From the NCBI GenBank assembly GCA_963788305.1, contig CAWBGK010000020.1:124001-188000 (forward strand): a DNA stretch of 64,000 bases. Reading direction: 5' to 3'. The translations under genes were made by a program, and so were the position numbers. Source of the stretch: UTCFX2 sp963788305. GTDB lineage: Bacteria > Chloroflexota > Anaerolineae > Anaerolineales > UBA4823. Within the stretch, counting starts at the first letter, position 1. Every line of letters begins with the position of its first letter. A model generated the notes under the pieces. The model was not told the origin of the DNA. It did no database searches and saw only the letters and a list, made by a program, of their open reading frames with translations. Positions 8,089-18,900 of this stretch are shown here, piece after piece.

Positions 8089-8879
8089 TTATCCTGCCGC
8101 GGTTAAGTGACTCCTGGCAAGCGGGAGCGATGTCTCTTCTCCGATCGTCCCGATTCTTCCTGCCAGCGCTGCCCCGATGATCCCGGCTTCGTTCAGCATC
8201 TGCGCCGCGACCAATTCGGTCGGCACATCCATGAATTCCTTGAAAGAATCGAATTTATTGCTCGTTCCGCCGCCCAGGATGATCAGGTCGGGTGAAAAGA
8301 GGAAGCAAAGTATGTTAAGGTAGCGGTTGAAGCGCTTGCCCCATTTTTTCCAGGAGAGCTCCTCGCGTTTCGCGCCGCGTCGGAAGCCTGCCATTCGGCG
8401 TCCTGTCCGTCCATCTCGATGTGTCCCAGCTCTGCGTTCGGTAGCAGGTACCCGTCCGTGAAAAGGGCGGTCCCCAAACCGGTGCCGATCGTGACGATCA
8501 GCACCACCCCCTTGCGGTCGCGTCCGGCGCCAAAGCGCATCTCGGCCAGGCCGGCCGCGTCGGCGTCGTTGACTATCCAGGTCGGGCAGCCGGTCTTCTG
8601 GGCGATCTGGGCCGCAGCGTCATATCCGATCCATCTTTTAGAGACGTTCGCCGCTGAAAGCGTCACCCCATGCCGCACCACACCCGGGAAGCCGCACCCG
8701 ATTGGACCAGTCCACTGAAAATCCCGGACGATCCCGGAGATCAATTCGATCATCGGTTCAGGATTCGCACCCGGGGGCGTCGGCACGCGCAGCCGCTCCG
8801 CCAGCATCTGGCCGGTATCCGTATCCACCGGTGCACCTTTGATCCCCGATCCTCCGATGTCGATCCCCAAGACCTTCAT
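8089..8879 (-). CDS. ppgK: Polyphosphate glucokinase (frameshifted)
   Basis: A ROK-family kinase phosphorylating glucose with polyphosphate or ATP. The N-terminal part has the phosphate loop LGIDIGGSGIKGAPVD, GCGFPGVV, WIVNDADAAGLAE (catalytic Asp region) and VVLIVTIGTGLGTALF. The PpgK-type ELGHIEMDGQDAEWQASDAAR follows. The frame then breaks at about 8368-8371 (one base missing in an A-run on the coding strand) and continues as KREELSWKKWGKRFNRYL and SPDLIILGGGTSNKFD, ending at 8089. Together the parts give the expected length (about 263 residues). The AGGAGG site before 8879 supports the start. The break is probably an assembly error. Confidence 0.88.
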
Positions 8880-8956
8880 CCCAACCTCCTGATATCCATC
8901 ATTCTATTTTAAGCATTGGATATGAAATTATATCCGTCTTCTATTCAGATAGGAGA

Positions 8957-9104
8957 TCAACGTCGAAAAGGTCTAGAGGTCTCCCATGTCAGACGCGGCT
9001 CAGCATATTGGATCAGCGCATAACCACCTATAACCAGATATCTAACGTCGTTGGCGTTGAAAAGTTTCAACAGATCGCTGAAGTCGGAGTTGATGAACAT
9101 CATA
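8957..9104 (-). pseudogene. Truncated nucleotidyltransferase remnant
   Basis: Reading from ATG 9104 gives MMFINSDFSDLLKLF. After removing one A from the run at 9060-9064 it continues NANDVRYLVIGGYALIQYAEPRLT, then stops after a few unrelated residues. 'D(F/L)..LL..(F/L)N...VRYLV(I/V)GG.A' is the N-terminal signature of small nucleotidyltransferases of the MNT/DUF6036 type, but the catalytic Asp residues that should follow are absent. A 3'-truncated and frameshifted remnant, overlapping the small gene upstream as in an intact two-gene unit. Confidence 0.6.
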
Positions 9105-9260
9105 TCCTTTAACAGACCAGACGTGTTCGATCATTTCCCAGGCAGCCTTTATGCGTGCTTCAGAGCTCTGGGATTGCCAGAAAATAAGGTCAAAAGACCG
9201 GTCCAGATCCTCAATTTTACCTTTTCGCTCGACAAATATGCCTTTCACCATCGTCCTCAA
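9042..9260 (-). CDS. Small conserved-looking protein upstream of nucleotidyltransferase remnant
   Basis: A 72-residue, highly charged protein with KGKIEDLDRSFDLIFWQ and AAWEMIEHVW; no membrane segment or signal peptide. I do not assign a function. It ends inside the 5' end of the decayed nucleotidyltransferase, an arrangement seen for small proteins paired with DUF6036/MNT-like transferases, some of which behave as toxin-antitoxin pairs. That parallel is from memory and not confirmed. With its partner truncated, it may be a relic that is still open. Confidence 0.5.
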   Translation of the reverse strand: MRTMVKGIFVERKGKIEDLDRSFDLIFWQSQSSEARIKAAWEMIEHVWSVKGYDVHQLRLQRSVETFQRQRR

Positions 9261-9324
9261 AACAAGATTATAGCACGCTCACATCCGTCGGAGCTCAGCC
9301 GCCCGGTTTAACGGCTTTCTGCGT

Positions 9325-9330
9325 TATAAT
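9325..9330 (+). promoter_or_regulatory. Promoter -10 box upstream of HAD hydrolase
   Basis: TATAAT at 9325-9330 lies 26 bases before the ATG at 9357, leaving room for a short leader that contains the AGGAAGG ribosome-binding site. No convincing -35 box. Confidence 0.4.
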
Positions 9331-9356
9331 GTCCCGCTTGTAGGAAGGATGATTTA

Positions 9357-9980
9357 TGAACGAGCCATCTCTAACGATCCCCTGCGATCATCTTCGATTA
9401 CGGCGGTGTCCTGGTGGATTGGGATCCGCGCTACCTCTACCGCAAGCTCTTAAACGGCGATGAGCAGGCTGTTGAACAGTTCCTGAAAGAGGTCCGCTTC
9501 TTCGAATGGAACGTCCAGCAGGACGCCGGTCGGCCTTTCCACGACGCGATCCTCGAGATCTGCAGCCGCTACCCCCAGCATTGCGAGCTGATCCGGGCTT
9601 ACGACCAGCGCTACGAGGAATCGATCTCCGGGCCGATCTGGGCGACGGTCGAGATCCTGCGCGAGCTGAAAACCCTCGGCTACCCGCTCTACGGGCTGAG
9701 CAACTGGCCGGCCGAAAAGTTCCCCCCCGTGCGCGACAAATACGAGTTCTTCAGCTGGTTTGACGACATCATGATCTCGGGCGATGTCAGGCTGGCCAAG
9801 CCCGACCCGGCCATTTTCCACCTGCTGAGCGAGCGGATCGGGCATCCCCCGCAGGATTGCCTATACATCGATGACGCCCTCCACAATATCGACGTCGCCA
9901 GCGAGCTGGGCTTCCAGGTCATCCATTTCAAATCTGCGGACCAGCTCAAAGATGATCTAAGAGCCCTCAGAATCCTTTGA
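9357..9980 (+). CDS. HAD-superfamily hydrolase (frameshifted near start)
   Basis: About 206 residues. Motifs in order: FDYGGVLVDWDP (motif I, nucleophile and acid/base Asp), YGLSNWP (motif II, Ser/Asn), AKPDPAIF (motif III, Lys) and CLYIDDALHNIDVA (motif IV). The 'DxGGV' form and four-helix cap resemble the YihX/HAD-IA group of small phosphatases and dehalogenases; the substrate is unknown. The ATG at 9357 has a good AGGAAGG site but is out of frame with the body: one extra C in the CCCC at 9379-9382 must be removed to read IPAIIFDYGG. Probably a sequence error rather than a dead gene. Confidence 0.82.
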
Positions 9981-10037
9981 TTCTGCGCTGATCTCAAGCC
10001 TGCATCCCAACCATTTTTCTCGATAGCGCTGGTAAGA

Positions 10038-10433
10038 CTACCCTCCTGCCTGGACCACGGCGTCCGCCTCGATCTCCACCAGCCACTCAGGATCGATGAA
10101 CCCGGCGACCTGCACCATCGTGCTGGCGGGGCGGATGTCCTTGAAATACTCCCCCAGCACGGTCGCCACCTTTTCCCAATCCGCGATGTCGACCAGGTAG
10201 ATCCTGATCCTCACCACATCATAAAGCGAGCCGCCGGCAGCTTCCAGGGCAGCCCGGATGATCTCCAGGCAGCGGCGCGCCTGTCCGGCAGCCTCGCCCG
10301 GGCTGGCGGTGCTGCGGTCTGGTCCGATCGGCGCAGTCCCGGAAACCGCGATGAGATTGTCGAGCCGTACGGCTCGCGAGAAACCGATCACCGCTTCATA
10401 TGGGCTTCCACTGGAAATATTTTTTCGGGTCAT
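10038..10433 (-). CDS. RidA/YjgF/UK114 family protein
   Basis: A 131-residue protein of the RidA family, trimeric enzymes that hydrolyse reactive enamine/imine intermediates from PLP enzymes. Seen: IAVSGTAPIGPD, GEAAGQARRCLEII, VVRIRIYLVDIADW and PASTMVQVAGFIDPEWLVEIEADAVV. The conserved Arg in VVRIRIYL and the terminal 'ALV.P..LVEIEA.A'-type strand are present. This resembles the longer YjgF subgroup and not necessarily the enteric RidA itself, so no symbol is given. It starts one base after the stop of the upstream membrane protein gene and is probably cotranscribed with it. Confidence 0.88.
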   Translation of the reverse strand: MTRKNISSGSPYEAVIGFSRAVRLDNLIAVSGTAPIGPDRSTASPGEAAGQARRCLEIIRAALEAAGGSLYDVVRIRIYLVDIADWEKVATVLGEYFKDIRPASTMVQVAGFIDPEWLVEIEADAVVQAGG

Positions 10434-10434
10434 G

Positions 10435-10698
10435 TTATTCCTTCTTATCGATATTGACCTTCATACCCTTGTTTCCCCCCAGGACCATCGACAGTCCGAG
10501 CAAGAAACCGAAATTGTACCAACCGCCGTTGTTGTGGGGCTCATATATTCCAACCTTCTTGTTGAACAGGGTCATAAAGAAGGCAAATGGCAGGGTAAAT
10601 CCATGCCAGAGACCCTGCCAGAAACCGGCCACATCTCCCTTTGGGGATTCTGTGTTGACCAGCTCGTTTGGGGTTGCTGAAACGAATATCTTATTCAT
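10435..10698 (-). CDS. Small membrane protein of unknown function
   Basis: An 87-residue protein with two hydrophobic segments (about residues 26-45, GFWQGLWHGFTLPFAFFMTL, and 62-76, FGFLLGLSMVLG), joined by a loop with IYEPHNNGGWYNF. The central 'GLWHG...LPF' and 'HNNGGWYN.GF' stretches look conserved, since similar small proteins occur in diverse bacteria, but I know no function. It overlaps ridA closely (gap of one base) and likely shares its transcript. Confidence 0.6.
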   Translation of the reverse strand: MNKIFVSATPNELVNTESPKGDVAGFWQGLWHGFTLPFAFFMTLFNKKVGIYEPHNNGGWYNFGFLLGLSMVLGGNKGMKVNIDKKE

Positions 10699-10917
10699 AT
10701 ACTGACTCCTGTATTTTCTTTTTGAGATGATATCTGGCTATTACAAAAGTGTTTGCCTCGCCTGTTTGGTCCTCATTATCTCCTGAGATTATACAACTGC
10801 AGCCTGGTTTTGCCAGGCAGGAAGAGCAGTCCACCTGACTGACAGCCGATTTTTTTCAAAGCCATCGTTGACCCAACCGCAAACATGTGGCATAATCCCG
10901 CCTATCTGAATTGCCCA

Positions 10918-11302
10918 ACGGCTATGATGGAAACGAGTACGCTGATCCCTACCTGACAGCGATCCCGGGGCAATGGGTGCAAGCCGGGACAGGCCTCCAG
11001 CCGAAAATCCTTCCGGAGTCGCGAGCAGAAATGGTTATTGGTTGTTAGTTATTGGTTCTTTGTTCTTGGCAGGAAAGTGTTGATCATAAGTTGTATTAAA
11101 TGCCTTAAACTAACAACTAAAAAACTAATCACCAAAAACCAAAGTAATCCCCGCCGGGTCCGTCCCCCGTTATCCTCGACGCAGGCATCGCCGATTTCAA
11201 CCTCGGCGCCTGGCCGAGCTGCCCGCCTCTGCGCGGGAAGCAGGGTGGTACCGCGGGAGCTTTCTCTCGTCCCTGGATTTGGACGGGAGTTCTTTATTTA
11301 AT
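10918..11302 (+). promoter_or_regulatory. T-box riboswitch, isoleucine type, controlling ileS
   Basis: A tRNA-sensing leader. Seen: a stem I 5' strand with GATGGAAACGAGTACG; the apical GGGGCAATGGGTGCAAGCCGGG; a likely specifier ATC at 11007-11009 within GAAAATCCTTCCGGAG; the hallmark T-box sequence AGGGTGGTACCGCGG (11242-11256); and a terminator, CTCTCGTCC/GGACGGGAG followed by TTCTTTATTT (about 11264-11302). Uncharged tRNA-Ile binding should favour the antiterminator and raise ileS expression. The specifier assignment is by eye. About 120 bases of AT-rich sequence interrupt the linker between stem I and the rest. Confidence 0.88.
11031..11150. repeat. AT-rich imperfect inverted repeat inside the T-box
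   Basis: This segment is sharply AT-rich in a GC-rich neighbourhood. The left half is built from GGTTATTGGTTGTTAGTTATTGG-like steps and the right half from ACTAACAACTAAAAAACTAATCACC, roughly its reverse complement. It falls after the specifier stem and before the CCCCGTTATCC part of the leader. It looks like an inserted non-coding repeat element; no transposase is encoded. Confidence 0.6.
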
Positions 11303-11343
11303 CTACGTTCGAACCTTAGTTCGAACGTTCTATCGGAGGAATC

Positions 11344-14300
11344 ATGCCATTCAAAGAAGTGCCGACGAAGGTCGATTTCCCTGCCCAGGAGCGCGAGCTG
11401 CTGCGCTTCTGGCACGAGACGGACGCCTTCACCAAGCTCAGAAAAATCCACGCTGACGACCCGCACTGGTCGTTCATCGACGGTCCGATCACCGCCAACA
11501 ATCCGATGGGCGTCCACCACGGCTGGGGACGCACCTACAAGGACCTCTACAACCGCTTCTACACGATGACCGGCCGCAAGCTGCGCTACCAGAACGGCTT
11601 CGACTGCCAGGGTTTGTGGGTCGAGGTCGAAGTCGAGAAGGCCAAAGGCTTCACCAGCAAGAAGGACATTGAAGAATTCGGGCTGGACAACTTCGTGCGC
11701 ATGTGCAAGGCCCGCGTCCTGCGCTACGCCGCCGTCCAGACCGAGCAGTCCGTCCGCCTGGGCTACTGGATGGACTGGAACGATCCGGACGAGCTGCGTA
11801 TGCTTGCCGACCTGATCGAGACCGATCCGCTGAAGGTCATCACCGTTCAGCGCCCTGAAGGCCCGTTCACTGAAACAGTCGAGCAGATCATCGGTCAGCT
11901 CGGGCTTAAAGACCTGGCCGGGAGCTACTTCACGTTCTCGAACGAGAACAACTATATGATCTGGACCTTCCTCAAAAAGTGCTGGCAGAAAGGCTGGCTG
12001 TTCCGCGGCGTCGATGTGATGCCGTGGTGCCCGCGCTGCGCGACCGCGATCAGCCAGCACGAGATCGTCACCGACGGCTACGCCGAGCTGACCCACCGCA
12101 GCGTCACCCTGCGCTTCCCGCTGCTGGGGCACGAAAGAATCCCTGTTGGTTTGGACCACCACACCCTGGACGTTGAGCAGCAATGTCGCGGCCGCAGTCG
12201 GCCCTAACCTGATCTACTGCAAGGTCCGCCAGGGCGACGAAGTCTTCTACCTCTCGAAGGGTACGCTCCACATGCTTCGTGGCCCGTATCAGCTGCTCGA
12301 AGAGCTGAACGGCTCGCAGATGGTCGGCTGGACTTATTCCGGTCCGTTCGACGACCTGCCCGCCGAACAGGAAATCGGCGGCCACACCGTCCTGAAAGAG
12401 CTGGCTCGCGACGTCAAATTCAGCGCCGTCCAGTCTCACCAGGTGATCCCGTGGAATGAGGTCGGCGAGACAGAAGGCACAGGGATCGTCCATATCGCCC
12501 CTGGCTGCGGCGCCGAAGACTTTCAGCTCGGCAAACTGCACCATTTCCCGTTGGTCGCCCCGCTGGACGAAGAAGGCCATTTCGTTGAAGGATTCGGCTG
12601 GCTGAGCGGGCGGCATGTCAGCGAGATCGCCGACCCGATCTTCGAAAATCTGCAGCAGAAGGGCCTCCTCTATCAGGTCGAGCCCTACACCCACCGATAC
12701 CCCACCTGCTGGCGCTGCAAGACCGAGCTGGTCTTCCGGCTTGTCGACGAATGGTTTATCAGCATGGGCGAGACCTACGATAAGCCGCGCGAAGAGCTGA
12801 CCTTCGAAGAAAAAGAGCGCAGCCTGCGTTACCAGATCATGGACGTGGTCGACCAGATCCGCTGGATTCCCGAGTTCGGCTACTCCCGCGAGATGGACTG
12901 GCTTCGCAACATGCACGACTGGATGCTCAGCAAGAAGCGCTACTGGGGGCTGGCCCTGCCTTTCTGGATCTGCGAGAAGTGCGGTGAGTACGAGGTGATC
13001 GGCGACGAACACGAGCTTGAAGCGCGCGCCATCGAAGGCTGGGAGGCATTCGCAGGGCACACACCCCACCGCCCCTTCATTGATTCTGTCAAGCTCGAGT
13101 GCCCGCACTGCAAAGGCCGGATGAACCGCATCCTGGATGTCGGCAACCCCTGGCTGGACGCCGGGATCGTCTCGTTCAGCACCCTCCGCTACCGCACCGA
13201 TCCAGATTACTGGCGCTCCTGGTACCCCGCCCACTGGATCAGCGAGTTCGTTCCCAGGCCAGTTCCGCAACTGGTTCTACAGCCTGCTCGCGATGGCGAC
13301 CGTGATCGACCGCAGTGCGCCGTTCCTCGAAAACTTCGGATACGGAACCCTGCTGGCAGAAGACGGGCGCCCGATGCACAAGAGCTGGGGCAATATGATC
13401 GAGTTCAACGAGGCCGCCGACAAGATGGGCGTCGACGTGATGCGCTGGCTCTACTGCGCCCACAAACCCGAAAACGACCTGATCTTCGGCTACAACCGCG
13501 GCGACGAAGCCCGGCGCTCCTTCTTGATCCCGCTCTGGAACGCCTACAGCTTCCTGGCGACATACGCCAACCTGGACAATTGGTCTCCAGCAGAGGATGA
13601 AGTCAGTCCCCGCTCTGCGAAAGGGGAAGAGCGCAGAGGGTTTCGATCCGCATAACCCTGAAGGTCCCACGCCTCACAGCGAAAACCTGCTCGACCGCTG
13701 GGTGCTTGCTCGCCTGAACCAGGTCATCCCGCTCGTCTCGGAGGCCCTGGCGAATTCCGATTCGAACACCGCCACAGGCTACATCGCCGCCTTCCTGGAC
13801 GACCTGACCAACTGGCACATCCGCCGCAGCCGCCGCCGCTTCTGGAAGAGCGAGCACGACGGCGATAAAAACGCTGCCTATGCCACCCTTTACCACGTGA
13901 TGGTAAAGTTCGCCCGCCTGCTGGCGCCCTTCATTCCGTTTGTCACCGAGGCGATCTACCAGAACCTGGTGCGCTCGGTCTATCCGGATGCCTTTGAAAG
14001 CGTCCACCACACCGCCTGGCCGGCCGCCGACTTTGATGCGGTCGATCCTGAGCTGCTCGAGCAGATGGACGTCGCCCGCCAGGTGGCCAGCCTGGGGCTC
14101 GCGGCTCGCAACAGCGCCGGGCTGAAGGTCCGCCAGCCGCTCGCCCGCGCTCTCGCATACGCCGGCGGTCGGAGCACGCTGCGGCCCGAGCTGGTCGAGA
14201 TCGTCGTCGACGAGCTGAACGTCAAACAGCTCGAGTTCGTCGAGCAGGCCAGCCAGCTTGTCCGGTATCACGTATTGCCTGACAACAAGCTGCTCGGCCC

Positions 14301-14797
14301 GCGTTTCGGCGCCCGCTTCCCCAGGGTGCGCCTCGCGCTTCAGGCCGCCGACCCGGGCGCCGTCGCCGCGAGCGCCGCAGCCGGACAGCCCTTCGTCCTG
14401 GACGTGGATGGAGAGCAGGTCGAGCTTGCCCCGCAGGAGATCCTCATCCAGACCCAGCCCGCCGAAGGGTTGGCCGTCGCGTTCGATAAGCTGGCCACCG
14501 TGGCAGTCGATTTCGGCGATCACCCCCGAGCTGCGCGCCGAAGGCCTCGCCCGTGAAGTCGTCCGCCGCATCCAGGCGATGCGAAAGGATGCCGGGTTCG
14601 AAATCTCCGACCGGATCACCACCTGCTATCAAACTTCCGGTGAATTCCTCGAGATTTTCAAGGATTGGGCGGACTATATCAAGGCCGAGACGCTGACGAC
14701 CGATCTGGTCGAAGGCGAGCCGCCTGCCGGCGCTTACCGCGAGACCCAGCAGGTGGAGGGACAGCAGATCACCTTAGGAGTGATGCGCAAGGGATAA
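11344..14797 (+). CDS. ileS: Isoleucyl-tRNA synthetase (multiple frame breaks)
   Basis: About 1150 residues in five consecutive frame segments. Class I signatures: PITANNPMGVHHGWGRTYKD (HIGH-type motif as HHGW), FDCQGLWVEVEVEK, WCPRCATAIS (zinc), VWTTTPWTLSSN and GTGIVHIAPGCG (CP1 editing domain), WFISMGETY, RYWGLALPFWIC, DVGNPWLDAG, MHKSWGNMIEF (KMSKS-type) and DVMRWLYC, then the anticodon-binding LDDLTNWHIRRSRRRFW. The HHGW/MHKSW variants suggest the long IleRS type found in some Chloroflexota and Actinobacteria. Frame breaks near 12135, 13247, 13620-13640 and 14515 are all +1, several at short homopolymers, and join smoothly. The isoleucine T-box upstream supports the specificity. Confidence 0.92.
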
Positions 14798-14801
14798 TCC
14801 A

Positions 14802-15832
14802 ATGAGCGCTGACGTTTTCGAACAGATCCGTTCGAACCTGCTTGAAAAGCGGGCCAACTTGACCGAATGGCTCGAGGCATCGTCCAGCAGGTGAACGCGA
14901 GCTCCGCCTGGGAATCTGCTGGCGAGCAAGCCGTTCATACCCACCTGGCCGCCATCGATCAATCTCTGGAGAACGCCGCTTGCGGCGAGCTGGGATGCTG
15001 CCAGGTCTGCCACGAAGTGGTCGATACCCGCCTGCTTCAGATGGATTACACCTCCTGCATCTGCCTTGAGCATTTCTCTGAAGAAGAAGCCCGCAGCCTG
15101 GAGCAAGAGCTTGAGCTTGCCCAGACGGTGCAAAAATCGCTGCTTCCCCAGCATGGCCCGGACACCCCTTACCTGGAAGCGGCCGCCTTCAGCCGCCCGG
15201 CCCAGGTGATCGGCGGTGATTATTTTGATTTCTTTCAGTTCGGGGATGGCTCGCAGGGTCTGGCGGTTGCGGATGTCGCCGGTCACGGCATCTCTGCCGC
15301 CCTGCACATGGCCAGCGTCCAGGCGCTTCTGCGCACACTGATCCCCACCAGCAGTAGACCGGAAGAAGTGGTCAACCACATCCACAGGCTGCTTATCCAT
15401 AATATTCGTTTTTCAAATTTTGTCACGATATTCCTGGCAAAATACGACCCGGTCGCCCACCTGCTGCGTTATGCCAACGCCGGGCATAACCCCCCGCTCC
15501 TGGTCGGAGCTGACAATGGTCGATTTTCGTTGGAGTGGCTCCGCCCCACCGGCGCGGCGGTTGGCTTGCTCGAAGAATCCCTTCAGCAGGAGCGGAGCAT
15601 CCCAACCCATTCCGGCGACTTCCTGGTGATGTACACAGACGGCGTCACCGAAGCGATGAACACCGCCGGTGATCAGTTCGGCTACCAGCGGCTTGCGGAG
15701 ACGGTCAGCCGGGGCGTGAAAGGCTCGGCAAGTGAGATGGTTCAGGCGATTCGCCAGGAGCTTGTCGAATTCAGCGGTCCGGAACCGCTGGCAGACGATG
15801 CAACCATCCTGGTTTGCCGGCTGTTGGGCTGA
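14802..15832 (+). CDS. SpoIIE/RsbU-type serine phosphatase (frameshifted N-terminus)
   Basis: A PP2C-like phosphatase of the RsbU/SpoIIE class, which usually dephosphorylates anti-sigma-factor antagonists in partner-switching pathways. N-terminal part: helix MSADVFEQIRSNLLEKRANL and a zinc-ribbon-like CCQVCHEV ... CICLEH. Phosphatase domain: LAQTVQKSLLPQ, IGGDYFDFF (metal-binding Asp), VADVAGHGISAALHMA, YANAGHNPPLL, MYTDGVTEAMN and ADDATILVCRL. Two compensating frame breaks lie between about 14876 and 14930; the ATG at 14802 fits the helical N-terminus. Five bases after ileS. No cognate antagonist or kinase is adjacent. Confidence 0.85.
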
Positions 15833-15906
15833 TCAATCAGCGGCATTCCCAGGAAAGTGGATCTCCTGGTGCTCGCATCCTGAATGACGACCTGCGATAT
15901 ACTTGA

Positions 15907-15937
15907 AGCGGCGCCTCCGTCCGGTGCGCCGCTTTTT
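15907..15937 (+). terminator. Rho-independent terminator
   Basis: AGCGGCGC (15907-15914) and GCGCCGCT (15926-15933) form a perfect 8-bp stem with an 11-base loop, followed by TTTTT. It follows the ileS-phosphatase unit. Confidence 0.85.
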
Positions 15938-15962
15938 GATAGAATCCTGTCCAGGCAACCTG

Positions 15963-18900
15963 ATGTACAAACCCGTTCCACCCAAATACAACCCTGTTCT
16001 GCAATGAAGAGCAGATTCTTAATTTCTGGAAGCTGCGCCGGATTTTTGCCAAAACCAGCGAGCTTCACCAGGGCAGCGCCGAATTTTCTTGCTTCGAATA
16101 CCCTTCATCCGCAACCATCAAGCCCGCTGTGAGCGATATCCAGCCGCAGGCAGTTGCAAGATGTCTATCTTCGCTACCGGCTGATGCGCGGCTACCACGT
16201 CGATAAACGCAGCAGCTGGGGGGCTCACGGGCTGCCGGTCGAGATCGCAGTCGAGAAACAGCTGGGCATCCGTTCCAAAAGCCAGATCGAAGCCTATGGG
16301 ATCGATCGATTTAACGCTCTTTGCCGGTCTTCAGCCTTCAAACACATCCAGGCCTGGGAGCGCTTCGCTGACAGGCTCGCATCCTGGACGGATATGCAGA
16401 AAGCCGGCGTCACTTCTGCGAGCGAAATGATCGAATCTACCTGGTGGATCCTGAAGACATTCTGGGAGCGCGGTTATCTGGTTCAAAGCCTTCAGGTCGC
16501 TCCGTATTGCCCTCGCTGCGGCACTCCGCTTTCAAGGCATGAGGCCTCCCTCGGCAGCCGCCTAGCAGACGACAGGGCTGTTCTCGTGCGCATGCCGCTT
16601 GTCGACGAGCCTGGGACCTCCCTGCTGGTCTGGACAGACCAACCCTGGACGCTGGTCGGCAGTGTGGCTGTCGCCGCCGATCCCGAAGCAGAATATGCCC
16701 TCGTCCGCCGCGGGCTCCCCGAGGGCGGCTCTGAAAAATTGATCGTGGCCCGCCACCTGGTCGAAAAGGTCTTTGCGGACCAACCAGTCGCGGTCCTCGA
16801 GACGTTCAAAGGCAAGAAGCTCAAAGGCAGGCGCTATCACCCGCTGTTCACCTTCCTTCATCCGCAGAAGCCGGCCCATTTTGTCATCCTGCAGGATAAT
16901 CCTGTTCTGGAATCAGGGTCAGGTCTGGTCAGCATTGCGCCAGCTTTTAGCGGGGATGGGTTGAAGGCTGCGATCAATAATGACCTGCCGATTCTGATGA
17001 CCGTCGCAGAAGACGGCGCCTTTATTCCCGAAATTCGCCCCTGGAGCGGTCAATTCGTCAAAGACGCCGAGCCATTGATCGTCGAAGAGCTGCAGCGGCG
17101 CGGGCTGCTCTTTAGCGAAGAAACCATCACGCATTCCACGCCATTTTGCTTGTATTGCGGTTCTGCTCTTCTCCACGTTGCCCGAAATGTCTGGTCGATC
17201 CGCCTCGGCGAGCACGCAGAGCGGTTGATCCAGCTGAATCAGCAGTCCCATTTCGTCCCCTCTCATTCCAGGAATCTCGGCCTCAAAGGCTGGATCGATG
17301 GCGATGCAGAATGGATCATCAGCCGCGAGCGCTTTTGGGGTACTCCGCTCCCCATCTGGGAATGCCCCCTCTGCCGCAGCCAGATTGCCGTCGGCTCGCT
17401 CGAGGAGCTTTCCAGGTTAGCCGGACGCAGTTGTGCTCTCGATGATCTGCACAGGCCGTACATCGATCAAATCCAGATTCCGTGCCCCAAATGCAGCGGC
17501 ATGATGAAGCGGGTCCCTGATGTGGTTGACTATTGGTTTGATTTCGGCTCGATCCCAGCTGCCCAGTGGCATTTCCCATTTGAAAACCGCCCGGAATTCC
17601 GCGCCCATTTCCCGGCCAATTTCATCTGCGAAGCTGCCGAGCTCGATCAAAGCTGGTTCTATTCGCTCCAGGTTGTCAGCGCCTTGCTCTTCGACAGCAT
17701 AGCCGTTCAAAACATCATCCGCATCGGCCCGGTTTCATTCCTTGAGAGTGAAAAAACTTCCATATCTCCTGAGAAATTTGCCGATCCCTGGGAAACCCTG
17801 AACCAGCACGGTGCTGACGCCCTTCGCTGGCATTTCTATACCGCTTCGGGCCCTGGTCAAGCAGTCCCTTTCTCACCCGATCTGGTCGGGGTCATAACCC
17901 AGGAGTTTTTTCAGAAACTCTGGGACATCTACGCGTTCTTTATCACCCTCGCCAACCTTGACCAATTCAATCCCACCCTGCCAGCAAGCAGTGATGTTGA
18001 CGACATTTCTCCCCCTCTCCCCATGGGAGGAACTCAGGGATGCCAGCCCTCCCACTCTCTTCTTGGGAGTGACACCAGCGATCACATCTCTCCCCCTCTC
18101 CTCATGAGAGTAACGCCCGGGATGCCAGCCCTGCCCACTCTCTTCTTGGAAGTGACGCCAGCGACGACATTTCTCCCCCCTCTCCCCATGAGAGTAACGC
18201 CCGGGATGCCAGCCCTCCCCACTCTCTTCTTGGGAGTGACGCCAGCAATAACATCTCTCCCCCCTCTCCCCATGGGAGAGGGGCCGGGGGTGAGGGCTTC
18301 CTCCTCGACCGCTGGCTGCTCTCGGAGCTCAGCATCCTGATTCGCGATTCTAACCCAGGCATTCGAAGCCTACGATGTGACAGGTCGCAGCAGTTCTGAT
18401 CCAAAACTTCGTAGATGACATGTCCCAATGGTACCTGCCTCGCTCCCGCCGCCGGTTCTGGAAGCGCGGCCTGGATGCAGCCTTGAATTCGGCGTACACT
18501 ACGCTTCACACGACGCTGCTCAGCCTCGCTCACCTGCTTGCCCCGGCCGTGCCCTTCCTGGCAGAGGTCCTCTACCAAAACTTGCAGCGCACAATCGACC
18601 CGGCCGCTCCCGAATCGGTCCACCTGAGCCGCTGGCCAAAATTTGATCCGGAGAGAATCGACGAAAGGCTCAATGCCGAGATGCGGCTGGCGATGAGACT
18701 CGCCTCATTGGGTCATTCTGCCCGAAATCAGGCCGGGGTAAAAGCTGCTCAGCCTCTGCAGGAAATCGTATTTCAAATGGCAAGTGAAGATGAGGCCGGG
18801 GCTATGCAGCGGTACAGAGACCTGGTTGCCGATGCGTTGAGCGTCAGGCAGGTGCGCCTGCTCGGCGAAACAGCCTTCCATCGGTTCATCGCCGCTCAGG

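Noticed and set aside
11344..14797. Programmed frameshifting in ileS
   Set aside because: Four separate +1 events in one housekeeping gene, with no shared slippery sequence, fit sequencing errors better.
18102..18623. Minus-strand reading frame across the tandem repeat
   Set aside because: It arises from the repeat's lack of stop codons; the plus strand aligns with the synthetase on both sides.
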